64,000 bases of DNA from positions 1,467,921 through 1,531,920 of the forward strand of contig KB904821.1 of NCBI GenBank assembly GCA_000380225.1, in the 5' to 3' direction. Shown piece by piece: positions 25,981-35,448 of this stretch. A program made the translations under genes and the position numbers. This DNA is from a filamentous cyanobacterium ESFC-1. GTDB taxonomy: Bacteria; Cyanobacteriota; Cyanobacteriia; Cyanobacteriales; Spirulinaceae. The notes under the pieces were generated by a model. That model was not told where the DNA came from, made no database searches, and saw nothing but the letters and a program-made list of their open reading frames with translations. Numbering within the stretch: the first letter of the stretch is position 1; each line of letters begins with the position of its first letter.

Positions 25981-28191
25981 ATGTTTCCCTTAAGATTTAA
26001 TCGCGTCAAACGGCTGAAACGGCGATATCATCTCCGAGCTATTATCTTGACGGGTGTGGTGTGTGCTGTTGGGATTGGATGGACTCCCGCGCGATCGCAA
26101 GAAACCGAAGCCACCGAAGAAGCTGCCGTCGAAACAGTAGAAGTCCCTGCTGCTGTTGAGGATATCGATCCGGAAGTGGTTATTACCACAGAAAATATTG
26201 ATATTCCTGTCGATCAACTTAAACTTTTAGTTCAACCCTTAACCCTAGCAGAACTCGAACAAGAAGCTGCCGCTTGGCTGTTAATTTTACAAGCCAAAGT
26301 TAAAGAAATTAGTAGCGCCGAAATTGCCATTAAGCAGGAAAATCAGATAATTGCCAAAGAGGAAGAAAGCGTCGCTAAACTAGAAGCGGCAAGAACAGCC
26401 CTCGAAGAAGCCGAAGCAGCAGAAGCAGAAGCGACTCCCGGTTCTCCTGAAGCCGAAGAATCTGCCCAAAGAATCGAGGAAGCCAAAGAAAATTTAGCTG
26501 AAGCCCAAGACGCAATCGAAGAAGCCACCGAGCTTAAACAAGAATTAGAAGCGGATGAAGAATCGGCGGTGGTTCTCGAAAGAGCCAAAGAAGCTGGCGA
26601 TGTGCAGAAAGCCCAAGAAGTTCTCGACGAAGCCAAAACAGCCCGCGAAGAAATGACCGCAGGCTCAATTGCTTATGACAGCCAAACCGAGAAAATCGAT
26701 ACTTTGACCGCAGCGATCAAAGACTTTGAGGAAGCTGAAGAAGCTCGCGAAGCCGAGATTGCCGATACTCCTGAATATGAGGAAGCCACTCAACAAGTCC
26801 AAGCTGCCCGGACTGCTCTCAAAGAAGCCATCAAAGCCCTCGATCCTACAGCAGTTCCTGAAGAAGAAGAAAAATCGGCAGAAGAACTTGATGAGTTGTC
26901 TTCTAGCCTGCAAAATACCGATTTGACTGACGGTGAAGCCAAAGTTGCCGGAACCGTAGGGGCTGAAGAAGACTTAGAACAGCAAGGAGAACAACTCGAA
27001 GAAGCTGCCGAGCAAATTCAACAACAATCTGAAGAACAAGCCGAAGCCAAAAATCAGCTTGTGGTTGCGGTGACACAACTGCAAGAAGAACGCACGGGCA
27101 TTATCGACCGCTTTAATGTCATTCTTGACGAACTCGAACGCAAAGGCGGGGATGGAGAATTTTATCGCAAGTATGTTCAATCGGTGAGTGGCGTAGAACT
27201 CGACCTCAGCGACACTGAAGGCTTAGGAGTGCGCTTAATGAGTTGGGCGCAGTCCGAAGAAGGGGGCTTACGCTGGGCGCAAAATACAGGAACATTTTTA
27301 GGTGTATTTCTGCTGACTGCCATCATCGCTCAGATTTTAGGAATTGCCATCGACCAAGGTTTGAAGCGTGTGGGGGGTGTTTCCCAGTTATTCCGTCGAT
27401 TTCTGGTGATGCTGGTTCAGCGCGGCGGGTTATTGGTCGCTTTCTTATTGGCGCTAACCGCCCTCGAAGTCAGTCTTGGCCCAGTCTTAGCACTGTTAGG
27501 GGGGGTCAGTTTCGTCTTAGCCTTCGCCTTACAAAGCAACCTGGGTAACTTGGCCAGTGGTTTGATGATTATGGTGTACAAGCCCTTCGATGTGGGGGAT
27601 GAAATCAAGGTTAATGGTTTGTGGGGTTATATCAATGCGATTACCTTAGCCAATACCCAAATCAAAGGTTTTAATGCCCAAATGTATACAGTTCCGAATA
27701 ATACAATTTGGGGTGGCACCATCGAAAACCTAACCACCCAAGATGTTCGTCGTGGCAGCATTCCAATCAGTGTGCCATTTGAAGAGGATCTTCGCCGAAT
27801 CAAACAACTCTTAATTGAGATTGGGGAATCTCATCCCCTGACGATTAAAGAGCGTGGTTGTATTGCTGCTATACGAAAATCTGATGATTATCGTATAAAT
27901 ACAGCATTGAAGTTTTGGACAAAAGTAGGCGATTACTGGACGGTTTATGAAGATTTGACCTTTATGATTCACGACCGTTTTCGCGAAGAAGGCATTTCCC
28001 TGGCACTTCCTCAGCAAGATTTACACTTACATTATGCTACTAACGGTAATGGTAATGGCAATGGCAATAGCGATGTTCTCAAACCTGTATTGGAGACCAA
28101 CGGAGAAAGTTTGGAAGAGCAAATTGCCCAGAAGCAAATCGTTCCTGTCGTGATGGATATGGATTATGATCCCGATGATGATGGAGAATAG
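25981..28191 (+). CDS. MscS-like mechanosensitive channel with long coiled-coil N-terminus
   Basis: A 736-residue protein. A signal peptide ends near residue 39 (TPARSQ). A very acidic Glu/Ala-rich coiled coil covers about 85-380. Three hydrophobic helices (about 435-530) lead into the MscS pore and beta domain with GGVSFVLAFALQSNLGNLAS and KPFDVGDEIKVNG, then an alpha-beta domain. The C-terminal tail has a GNGNGNGN run and an Asp-rich end (DMDYDPDDDGE). Family members release solutes on osmotic downshift. The coiled coil is likely periplasmic and may sense or tether. ATG at 25981. Confidence 0.9.
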   Translation: MFPLRFNRVKRLKRRYHLRAIILTGVVCAVGIGWTPARSQETEATEEAAVETVEVPAAVEDIDPEVVITTENIDIPVDQLKLLVQPLTLAELEQEAAAWLLILQAKVKEISSAEIAIKQENQIIAKEEESVAKLEAARTALEEAEAAEAEATPGSPEAEESAQRIEEAKENLAEAQDAIEEATELKQELEADEESAVVLERAKEAGDVQKAQEVLDEAKTAREEMTAGSIAYDSQTEKIDTLTAAIKDFEEAEEAREAEIADTPEYEEATQQVQAARTALKEAIKALDPTAVPEEEEKSAEELDELSSSLQNTDLTDGEAKVAGTVGAEEDLEQQGEQLEEAAEQIQQQSEEQAEAKNQLVVAVTQLQEERTGIIDRFNVILDELERKGGDGEFYRKYVQSVSGVELDLSDTEGLGVRLMSWAQSEEGGLRWAQNTGTFLGVFLLTAIIAQILGIAIDQGLKRVGGVSQLFRRFLVMLVQRGGLLVAFLLALTALEVSLGPVLALLGGVSFVLAFALQSNLGNLASGLMIMVYKPFDVGDEIKVNGLWGYINAITLANTQIKGFNAQMYTVPNNTIWGGTIENLTTQDVRRGSIPISVPFEEDLRRIKQLLIEIGESHPLTIKERGCIAAIRKSDDYRINTALKFWTKVGDYWTVYEDLTFMIHDRFREEGISLALPQQDLHLHYATNGNGNGNGNSDVLKPVLETNGESLEEQIAQKQIVPVVMDMDYDPDDDGE

Positions 28192-28218
28192 TCAATCCCA
28201 GCCCAGATAACTCAACTC

Positions 28219-28252
28219 AAAATCCCTCGTTTGTTGATAGACGAGGGATTTG
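28219..28252. terminator. Bidirectional terminator after the MscS-like gene
   Basis: Perfect 11-bp inverted repeat AAATCCCTCGT / ACGAGGGATTT with a 10-nt loop and a T-rich 3' side, between two convergent genes. Confidence 0.85.
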
Positions 28253-28254
28253 TT

Positions 28255-29322
28255 TTAGGGGTTAAAAACAAAAGGTGGTAAAGTGACGCTGGGGCTATCC
28301 GCGATCGCGAGTTCGACGGTAAAACTTTCGTGTAATTCGCCAATCACATGTACATACAAATAAGGTTCGTGACAAGGGCTTTCGGTAATCTTTTCGAGTA
28401 AAATTTCGTTGTCGTCGCGAATCTGAAAGTGGGTGCGATCGGGTAAGTTTTCGCCGGAAGGTGTGCCTAAAATCAGAATTAAATTCCATTCTGAAGCATC
28501 TTCGGGGGGCGTTTCTGTCCAAGTTGCGGCATATAGGCGCAAAGTGGCTTGATTGGGGGCAATATCCTGAAATGCGCTGTAGGCGGTGTTGTTAATGGGG
28601 GCGCTGTTTTGCTGGATTTGCTGTAAAATTTCGTTGAGTTGAGTTCCTGACGATCGCATCCCCGGCGCTAAACTGCCACGATTGGGATCGAATAGGGGGA
28701 GTAATGTCCAGGCTAGTTCGTTCGCGATCGCGTCTACTCGATTTTGCAGCCAAGCGGCTACATTTATGGGGGGTTGCGGTAAGGGGATGGTATGGGGATC
28801 GAGACAACGCAGATATAGCAATAAGTTATCGAGGTCGCGATCGCAAGTATCTAAGTCCAGGGTACAATGGGTGCGGGGCAATAGAGAACTTTGAGCCAGG
28901 ATGCGATCGCGACTCAGGAAGCCGTAAATCCGCGCCAATTCTAAGTCTTCTAATACTTCCACCACCAGATAGAAATGGGCGGCTAAACTTGGAGATTGCA
29001 CCCAATCCGTAGGAAGTGCAAGCGAAGACTCGGTAACGCTCCCTAATGCCAGAATATTGAGCTTGAAGCCTGCAATTTCTATTTGAGTCCCGATTGTGGC
29101 ATCTGTTGAGGAAGTGCGAAGATTTTGGTCGGGGACGCGATCGCCCAACCATTGCCTTACCGCTTCTGCGGCCAAGAGGTTAAGATAAGCTTGCCATTGT
29201 TGTGTGGGATGATCGACACTTTGGCTGGCTTGAATCGCTGCATCAACTTGAGTCGGAGATAATTCGATATCATCGGGACTCAAATCGACAAAATCAAAAT
29301 AGGGATCGACCGCATAATTCAT
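28255..29322 (-). CDS. DUF1822 family protein
   Basis: A 355-residue cyanobacterial protein that matches the DUF1822 family in length and style. The N-terminal block is LSPDDIELSPTQVDAAI, followed by QQWQAYLNLLAAEAVRQWL, VEVLEDLELARIYGFLSRD and a C-terminal beta-rich part (LYAATWTETPPE, HVIGELHESFTVELAI). Function is unknown. The family is commonly found with CHASE2/CHAT proteins and ECF sigma factors, and here a CHAT-CHASE2 gene lies 1.3 kb upstream on the same strand, separated by a broken cheR. Confidence 0.85.
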   Translation of the reverse strand: MNYAVDPYFDFVDLSPDDIELSPTQVDAAIQASQSVDHPTQQWQAYLNLLAAEAVRQWLGDRVPDQNLRTSSTDATIGTQIEIAGFKLNILALGSVTESSLALPTDWVQSPSLAAHFYLVVEVLEDLELARIYGFLSRDRILAQSSLLPRTHCTLDLDTCDRDLDNLLLYLRCLDPHTIPLPQPPINVAAWLQNRVDAIANELAWTLLPLFDPNRGSLAPGMRSSGTQLNEILQQIQQNSAPINNTAYSAFQDIAPNQATLRLYAATWTETPPEDASEWNLILILGTPSGENLPDRTHFQIRDDNEILLEKITESPCHEPYLYVHVIGELHESFTVELAIADSPSVTLPPFVFNP

Positions 29323-29403
29323 CTTTAGATTAACCTCTGGGAAACGGCTGCGCGGGATGGTGAAAACCTGTTCATACTGTGATATATCTGGGACAGGCAG
29401 ACC

Positions 29404-30596
29404 TTATGCAAAGAAAACGCCGGGAATTGAACTTGCGTTAAATAATGGCTGTTGAGTTGCGGGTAACACTTCTTTAGCACCAATAACGAGCAAACCACCG
29501 GGATAAAGTTTCTGCTTGAGCTTTTGGGCAATTTCTTCTTGCAAAGCTTGATTGAAATAGGTAAACGGCAAATTACGACAGAAAATAAAATGAAATCGTC
29601 CTGGGGGCATTTTAGCGCGGATGTCTTGTTGTTGCCAGGTTATGCCTTGACGATAAGCCGGAATGACTTGACATTCGTTTTCTTTGACAACTCCTCGCCG
29701 TAAACGGTCGAGGATTCTCGTTTCTTTCAGGTTGCCTCTTAACTAGACTTTGGATCGACAGACACCTAAATATCCTCCCCTTAGTCCCCGTTAGACCGAC
29801 TCAACGAGCGTTTTGTTTCTTGGTTTCTAGTCCAAGATACGTCCTGCCCGGACGCAAAAGTTTGTTTTCACAACTACACCCTTAAAGTTTTACATCAACA
29901 AGGATTGTGCTGAAAACCCCTTACTTTAACTATTGAGTTGGTTAGGTTTGTTGTAGTGCGGCCCACATTACTGGTCACTCGCACACCAATATTATAATAT
30001 AAAGCCGTCCTTGAAGGACGGGGCTTTAAACCCAGAATTTTTGGTAAATGTGAAAGCCTGTTTTTGCCAATGAGGAGGTGTAAAGCGAATGGTTTTAACC
30101 GGATAACAGGCATTTTGAGCGCGAACGAGCATTTCGGGTTGTACTTCTGTGGCGATCATCTCAAAAGCTAAATCGGGAAACTGGGGTTGGAGATCGATAC
30201 GCCACAATAAGTTTAGCGTATAAGGTTCTTCCCCGGACGCACAAGCGGCACTCCAACCCCGTAGGGTGGAATCTCCCCGATGTTGCGCGAGACGGGCAAT
30301 TTGGGGGAAAATAGTATCTCTGAGAGCATCAAAAACAGCGCGATCGCCTCGTTGCCTGCCACTTCGCGATCGCGCCAAAATCGAGATATCGTAATAAAAC
30401 AGCAGCGATCCAGGGCTTCTAATTCCCCAGGATTCTTTTTAATATAACTTTGATATGCCTCAAAACTGCGAACTTCAAGGTCTTGCATCCGTCGTGTAAT
30501 CCGTTTTATCGCTTGACGACGCACCCGACGAAACCCCGACCATTGCAAGTTTAGCTGAGGAAGTAGCCATTGTAGAAATTGTTGGTCATTGGTCAT
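29404..30596 (-). pseudogene. cheR-like methyltransferase pseudogene, doubly disrupted
   Basis: Fragments of a CheR-type protein-glutamate methyltransferase. Codons from 30596 give the N-terminal helices (FRRVRRQAIKRITRRM, CCFITISRFWRDREV). Between 30366 and 30347 a 26-nt insertion flanked by two HIP1 octamers shifts the frame. In the new frame follow VFDALRDTIFPQIA, SAACASGEEPYT (SAM site) and MIATEVQPEMLV. At about 30047-29684 an IS605-like element interrupts the gene after AFTFT. The end resumes as ECQVIPAYRQGITW, FIFCRNLPFTYF and GGLLVIGAKE. A functional product is not expected. Confidence 0.9.
29684..30047 (+). mobile_element. IS200/IS605-like non-autonomous element (PATE type), copy 2
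   Basis: A 364-bp insertion in the cheR pseudogene without transposase. The left end is TTGACAACTC with hairpin CCTCGCCG/CGGTCGAGG, and the right end is a hairpin CCGTCCTTGAAGGACGGGG followed by AATTTTTGGTAA. These subterminal hairpins and the absence of terminal inverted repeats are the IS200/IS605 pattern. The interior agrees closely with 13179-13509. The right-end region could also encode an orphan TnpB guide RNA (inference). Confidence 0.85.
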
Positions 30597-30611
30597 TTTA
30601 TTAGTTTGTAG

Positions 30612-30629
30612 TAAGGGCTTTAGCCCTTA
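30612..30629. repeat. TAAGGGCT palindrome
   Basis: An 18-bp near-perfect palindrome (TAAGGGCT, TT, AGCCCTTA) in the 46-bp gap between the CHAT-CHASE2 gene end and the cheR pseudogene. A heptamer run GGTTATT follows. Confidence 0.6.
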
Positions 30630-30642
30630 TCCAGGTTGTTAG

Positions 30643-33066
30643 TTATTGGTTATTCAATCCAGTGAATTGGATAGCTTTGTCAGTCAAAAGGGGAGAAACG
30701 GCGATCGCGAAACTCAAAGAAGGCAGTAACCAAGGGAGGGCGATCGCAAAACTAATATAAACTTGTAAACTAATCGCCCCGTATAACAGCAAACTCAACC
30801 CCAATAACCCCCTAAAACGCGAAGGCTGCGAGGGTTGAGATGCAATGGGTTTTAGAGTAAAAACTAATGTTTTCCCTAAGAGAATTGCGACTAAAACCAA
30901 CCAAATATCTGGTAAAGGAATCACCAGGCGATCGCGCAGATAATGATGTAATAAATAAGCGTGAATTTCCCCCCCAGTAAGTCTGCGATGATACAAAGCC
31001 TTTCGTTCTTTTTGTAGCCAATAATTGACCGCAGACGGTATAGGAAAACGGTCATTACTTCTACCGAGGACTCCCGCTTCACTGTACCCTCCAGAAGCGA
31101 TAATAACTGCTTGTTGAGACCAATTTTTCAAGGGCTGTTTTTCTAAAACTTGCCAAGCCGCTACTTCCTCATAAACTTGCTGCGGTGGAATGGAAAAATC
31201 AATAATCGGTTCTAACCACATTTGTTGCAGTTTATAAGAAAATCTCGTCAGCACATTTTGGCGCATCCGCGAAGATAAAAAAGTATATTCATCTTGGTTA
31301 TAGTGAGTTTTAATATGTTGTCGCAGTTGTGTCAAACTGTCAGTTTCGCCCTCAAATTGTAGCGGCGTTTCTGAATTTTGGGTTAACTCGTAAGACAAAG
31401 CAATGAGATAAGCAAAAGGCCATTTCCATTGCTGCGACGGTTTATGGTCAATTTGCCAAACATATCCGGGAATAAAATGAATTTGTCCCTTTAAAACTTC
31501 ATGAGATTGAGCAATATCGGCATGAACGCTTGACCAACCCGAGTCTTCATGATAACTGGCTGCAAAAATAAACTTGGTTTCGGGCGATCGCGCGATCGCT
31601 TCTCTGAGTTTTATATCTCCTTCTGGGTCATATTTAGCATGAGAACGATTTAAAAGATAATCCACACCAATCGCTTTTACGCCAGTCTCATTCAGTTGAT
31701 TAATAATTTTAGCTAAATATTTACGATCGATAGGATTGGGGTTGACAATTCCTTCTTTTAAAATCGATTCTTCATCAATAGAAACCAGTAAAACTGGAGG
31801 AGTTTGGGCGGGGATTTGTTGCGTAATATTGCGGTAACGGGCTTGCATTACCAGGCGTTGCGCGAGTAACCAATCCTGTACGGGAAGCAGTAAACTCACC
31901 AGCGCGATCGCGCTTAAAAAGATGGCTTCTATCGGATGGGGTTTGAGATTTTTGAGCGTTCGAGATTGGGCTTTTTGAGGAGGTTTGAGGTAAAAAGGTT
32001 GTGAGCCGGGGTGACGAAATAAACAAGGAATGAGAGCAGCAGAAGGATAAGCTAATTTGGTTTCTGTGGCTAAATATTGGGTCGCGAGTTTAAGGCAGTC
32101 TTGGACATTTTTATAATGGGCTAAATTCTTAAGAAATTGACTCAGGAAAACTTGAGCCACTTCGTTATGAACCGGTTCGCGGAAAATGGCAACTTGACTT
32201 AAGCCCAAATCAATCAAAGTCTTGGCAATACTCAACCCCGAACAAGAGTTAAATAAAGCAAACTGTAGTCCGTTGGCTTGGGCTTTTTTAAGGTAAGGTT
32301 GAATCTCGCTTAAAGATAAAGTTGTTTGGGGTGCGATCGCGAATTCTCCCCCCGTCAATTCAGTTTCGTTACTATGTCCGGCAAATAGTAATATATCCCA
32401 ACCTGGGGGCTGCGCGATCGCATTACAAATATGTTGTTTTAAATCTTGTCGATCGGGATTATCTTGACTGCTAATAATTTCAATATCTACCCTAGACTCT
32501 AATACTGCAATTGCCTCGCGATCGCCCTGAAAATCTAAAGCAGTATCGTCTCCTAAAATCATCAAAATACGAGGTTTAGCGCGGTCAGGAAGGGTAATAT
32601 TTTCGCGCACAGAGGGGGGGAGTCGTACCCAAGTAATATCGAGGCTTAGAGGCGATTCTGCGGCAACCTCCCAAGTTTCCCAGGGTAATCGTTCTAAAGC
32701 CAAATCCTGACAAGATATAAACAGATTTAAACCTGCTGTTGTTTGGGCGGCTAACTGAATAATTTGGCTGCGAATTTCAAATAATTCGGCACTGCGTAAC
32801 CAATGACGAAAGGTATTTAATAACTGAGCTTCGGCTTGGACTAATTGCGATCGCCAATCTTGAACCGGGTTCGTAATTCGTCCTTGTCCGGCTACCCTTC
32901 CCCGCAGGGCCGATTGATAGAAATTAAGATAAGATTGCCGCCATTTTTGATAACATTCATCCAAAACCAAAGGATAAGGCAAAACCTGATTAAGAGTCTG
33001 ATGATTACCCCACTCCAATTCAAAAAAACAGATATTATCTAGTCGTTTTACCTTAAGTTTAACCAT
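30643..33066 (-). CDS. CHAT-CHASE2 domain membrane protein
   Basis: An 807-residue protein. An N-terminal helical region (1-150) precedes a CHAT protease-like domain (about 160-370) with the His of LLFAGHSNE and Cys of ALFNSCSGL, the caspase-type dyad. A transmembrane helix lies near 380-400. A CHASE2 sensory domain follows (about 420-700, e.g. VLLVSIDEESI, KAIGVDYLL), then three C-terminal transmembrane helices (about 715-800). It probably couples an extracytoplasmic signal to a cytoplasmic CHAT activity. The target is unknown; no output kinase or cyclase is attached. Confidence 0.9.
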   Translation of the reverse strand: MVKLKVKRLDNICFFELEWGNHQTLNQVLPYPLVLDECYQKWRQSYLNFYQSALRGRVAGQGRITNPVQDWRSQLVQAEAQLLNTFRHWLRSAELFEIRSQIIQLAAQTTAGLNLFISCQDLALERLPWETWEVAAESPLSLDITWVRLPPSVRENITLPDRAKPRILMILGDDTALDFQGDREAIAVLESRVDIEIISSQDNPDRQDLKQHICNAIAQPPGWDILLFAGHSNETELTGGEFAIAPQTTLSLSEIQPYLKKAQANGLQFALFNSCSGLSIAKTLIDLGLSQVAIFREPVHNEVAQVFLSQFLKNLAHYKNVQDCLKLATQYLATETKLAYPSAALIPCLFRHPGSQPFYLKPPQKAQSRTLKNLKPHPIEAIFLSAIALVSLLLPVQDWLLAQRLVMQARYRNITQQIPAQTPPVLLVSIDEESILKEGIVNPNPIDRKYLAKIINQLNETGVKAIGVDYLLNRSHAKYDPEGDIKLREAIARSPETKFIFAASYHEDSGWSSVHADIAQSHEVLKGQIHFIPGYVWQIDHKPSQQWKWPFAYLIALSYELTQNSETPLQFEGETDSLTQLRQHIKTHYNQDEYTFLSSRMRQNVLTRFSYKLQQMWLEPIIDFSIPPQQVYEEVAAWQVLEKQPLKNWSQQAVIIASGGYSEAGVLGRSNDRFPIPSAVNYWLQKERKALYHRRLTGGEIHAYLLHHYLRDRLVIPLPDIWLVLVAILLGKTLVFTLKPIASQPSQPSRFRGLLGLSLLLYGAISLQVYISFAIALPWLLPSLSFAIAVSPLLTDKAIQFTGLNNQ

Positions 33067-33127
33067 TCTATTGTCGCCCTTATCAAAAGGAATTAGGGTA
33101 TCAGAAATAGACGCACCGGGATAACGA

Positions 33128-33697
33128 TTAAATATCTATTTCTTGCCACAATCGCTTTAACTGAGCATTCCAGGCTTGCAAAAAGCGATCGCGTTCTTCG
33201 GGATTTTGGTCTATTCCCCCTAAAATCCCCTCAGCATAAAAGCGTTCGACACTTTTAAGAGTAGTTTCTAAGTCTTGATTTTGCATTTTAGCCGCTTTCA
33301 CAATTTCCCGCAATCTTTGTTCGACTAACTGATTAAAAGACTCCGATAAGCCCTGTTCTCGTAGTACAACCAAAGTCGCGATCGCTTCAGTCAAATCCTG
33401 TTCAGTCAGGGATTCTAAAAGATGATGATATACCCCCCACAATACCCCCTGATTCACCGCATAACGAGTGGCTTGGGTAATATCAAAATTGGCTTCTAAC
33501 AGTTGTTCGGCGTATATTTTCGCTTCTTGCCAAGGTGCAATCGGTAACAAAACGCGCAACCAAGTCGAATCGGCTGAAAGAATGACCAATAATCGCATGG
33601 GTGGGCTTTCGACTTGCCAAGTTTCCGGGGTGGGTTGCTGAACGAGCGCATCAGGAAATAAATGAGTCAATAAAGGAGAAATTTGTTCAGGTTTCAT
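33128..33697 (-). CDS. Conserved hypothetical cytoplasmic protein
   Basis: A 189-residue soluble protein that I do not recognise by name. The first half alternates strands and helices (PETWQVESPPMRLLVILS, STWLRVLLPIAPWQEA), resembling YbjN or secretion-chaperone folds. The second half is helical and charged (LREIVKAAKMQNQDLETTLKS) and ends WNAQLKRLWQEIDI. It is 61 bp upstream of the CHAT-CHASE2 gene on the same strand, so the two may be cotranscribed and functionally linked. Confidence 0.75.
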   Translation of the reverse strand: MKPEQISPLLTHLFPDALVQQPTPETWQVESPPMRLLVILSADSTWLRVLLPIAPWQEAKIYAEQLLEANFDITQATRYAVNQGVLWGVYHHLLESLTEQDLTEAIATLVVLREQGLSESFNQLVEQRLREIVKAAKMQNQDLETTLKSVERFYAEGILGGIDQNPEERDRFLQAWNAQLKRLWQEIDI

Positions 33698-33863
33698 GAC
33701 ATTTTGGCAGAAGCAATACTATCAGTGAAACGCAAATATCGGCTCTGTGCAACCAACCGAGGGCAGAATAAGGCAGTAGAGGCGATTCGGGAAAAGTGGG
33801 TTATGGGCATCAATTGCTAAAAATGCTGTATAACCCTAACATTTTCGCGATCGCCCCCGGTTT

Positions 33864-34358
33864 TTAAGAGATTTTGACAAAAACAGCGTCACCCTCTTCC
33901 CGGCTTTCTAAGACGCTGAGAGGGTCTTCTGCGGGGCCGTTCGTTACTGCTCCCGTTGCGTCATATTTTGCCCCATGACAAGGACAAGCAAACTCTTGGT
34001 CTGCCCCGTCATAATCCACAATACAGCCATTGTGGGTGCAGGTGGGATTAAGGGCAATGATTTCTTGAGTATCTGGGTTGCGAATGGCAATGAACGGTGT
34101 GGCTGCATCTTTATCGAGGATAAAGCCCTCGCTGTCCAACTGAGCCGTTGTTCCCACGTTGACAAAACCATCCTCTGCTAAGTCGGTTGAAGCCATTTCT
34201 GCCGGGCTTTCAGCTATTTCAGCTTCTGCTGTTGGACTTTCGGGGGTTTCGGCTTCAGTGGTGGTTTCTGAGTTACTGTTGCAAGCGGCCAAGGCAATCG
34301 GGAGGGAAGTCGCGATCGCTCCCACACTCATCCAGCTTAGAAATTGGCGACGATCCAT
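33864..34358 (-). CDS. Rieske [2Fe-2S] protein, Tat-exported lipoprotein
   Basis: A 164-residue protein with a twin-arginine signal (DRRQFLSWMSVG) that runs into a lipobox-like LAAC (Cys about 25). A Thr/Glu/Pro/Ala-rich linker (27-60) and a Rieske domain follow. The cluster ligands are in CTHNGC and CPCHGAKYD. It is too short for, and lacks the transmembrane anchor of, the cytochrome b6f PetC, so it is probably an auxiliary periplasmic or membrane-attached electron carrier. It stands alone between the hypothetical gene and a CPBP protease. Confidence 0.9.
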   Translation of the reverse strand: MDRRQFLSWMSVGAIATSLPIALAACNSNSETTTEAETPESPTAEAEIAESPAEMASTDLAEDGFVNVGTTAQLDSEGFILDKDAATPFIAIRNPDTQEIIALNPTCTHNGCIVDYDGADQEFACPCHGAKYDATGAVTNGPAEDPLSVLESREEGDAVFVKIS

Positions 34359-34416
34359 AGTTAGGGTTTCCTAAATTAGAAATAGTTAACGATATTAACC
34401 CCTTAGTTTAACCGAT

Positions 34417-35370
34417 TTAGGCTTGGACATCTTCGGGCGATCGCGGCGGTAAGACCGGTGTTTTGAGATTATGAGTATAAGGTAGAATATCCTCTGGCTT
34501 GACCCAATTTTGCTTGATAAACCAAATCAAAACCGGGGCTGAAATGACCATCAAACCAACGCCCCAACCCAAGGTTGCCATACTTTGAACTTCATCAAGC
34601 GAAGGTTGGGTAACAGCCAGGTTGAGAGTTGACCAACTCACAATCGCCACAATGCCATTATTAATCCCATGAAATAAAATCGGGATAATTAAAGTATGGG
34701 TTTTGAGGTAAAGCAAAGTAGCAATTACACTAAAAACCGCTAAACCAATCGGGTTAAAATGTAAAAGACCAAAGAGAATCGAAGACCAAATAATAGCCGT
34801 ACCAATTTTCCAGCGCGTCGCAAAACGTTGGAAAATAATTCCTCGAAATAAACACTCCTCAACAATGGGTGCAACAATAATCAAGACGAAAGCACTAAAA
34901 AAATTGTAAGCAAAAGAATAAGACGCATCTTCAGCACTCAGAAACAAACTTGAATTTTGCAAAATTGATTCGAGACGATCCGGAGCAAAAGCCGCAAGGC
35001 CATAAAATAATAATTGACCCGAACCCAGAGAAAATAATAACGTCGGGATGACCAATAGCAATAAACGCCACTGATCTCTTGTCCCGCGAAACGTCCCGAT
35101 CACAGGCTTGATTTGTAGAGGCGATCGCCACACCTGAAACCCGCACCAACCCAAGATTGTGCCGTACAGCCAGACATTCAAAAGGATATTCTGCTGAAGG
35201 GGGTTTAGAGCGATCTCTGGGGGTTGACTGTCAGGATTGCCAAAAAGAATAGCAATTCCCCAAAAAATCCCCCCAATCGCGGACAACAGTAAGAGGCCTA
35301 AAATGCCGAGCAAAAACCAGAGGATTAAGCTACGGATTTTAATAATGAGAAAAGGATTTTCTTGACTCAC
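34417..35370 (-). CDS. CPBP-family intramembrane metalloprotease
   Basis: A 317-residue protein with about eight transmembrane helices. Abi/CaaX-protease-like motifs are EECLFRGIIFQR (EExxxR), FGLLHFNPIG (FxxxH) and LFHGINNG (HxxxN), all in the C-terminal half. Known members process prenylated proteins or bacteriocin-related substrates; in cyanobacteria the substrate is unknown. ATG at 35370. Confidence 0.92.
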   Translation of the reverse strand: MSQENPFLIIKIRSLILWFLLGILGLLLLSAIGGIFWGIAILFGNPDSQPPEIALNPLQQNILLNVWLYGTILGWCGFQVWRSPLQIKPVIGTFRGTRDQWRLLLLVIPTLLFSLGSGQLLFYGLAAFAPDRLESILQNSSLFLSAEDASYSFAYNFFSAFVLIIVAPIVEECLFRGIIFQRFATRWKIGTAIIWSSILFGLLHFNPIGLAVFSVIATLLYLKTHTLIIPILFHGINNGIVAIVSWSTLNLAVTQPSLDEVQSMATLGWGVGLMVISAPVLIWFIKQNWVKPEDILPYTHNLKTPVLPPRSPEDVQA

Positions 35371-35448
35371 AATTGGTATTGATTAGTCATAATTGTTCTG
35401 TTGCTCCAATAGTAAACGAAAAAAACTTAAATCGCCCAAGGGGGGGTT

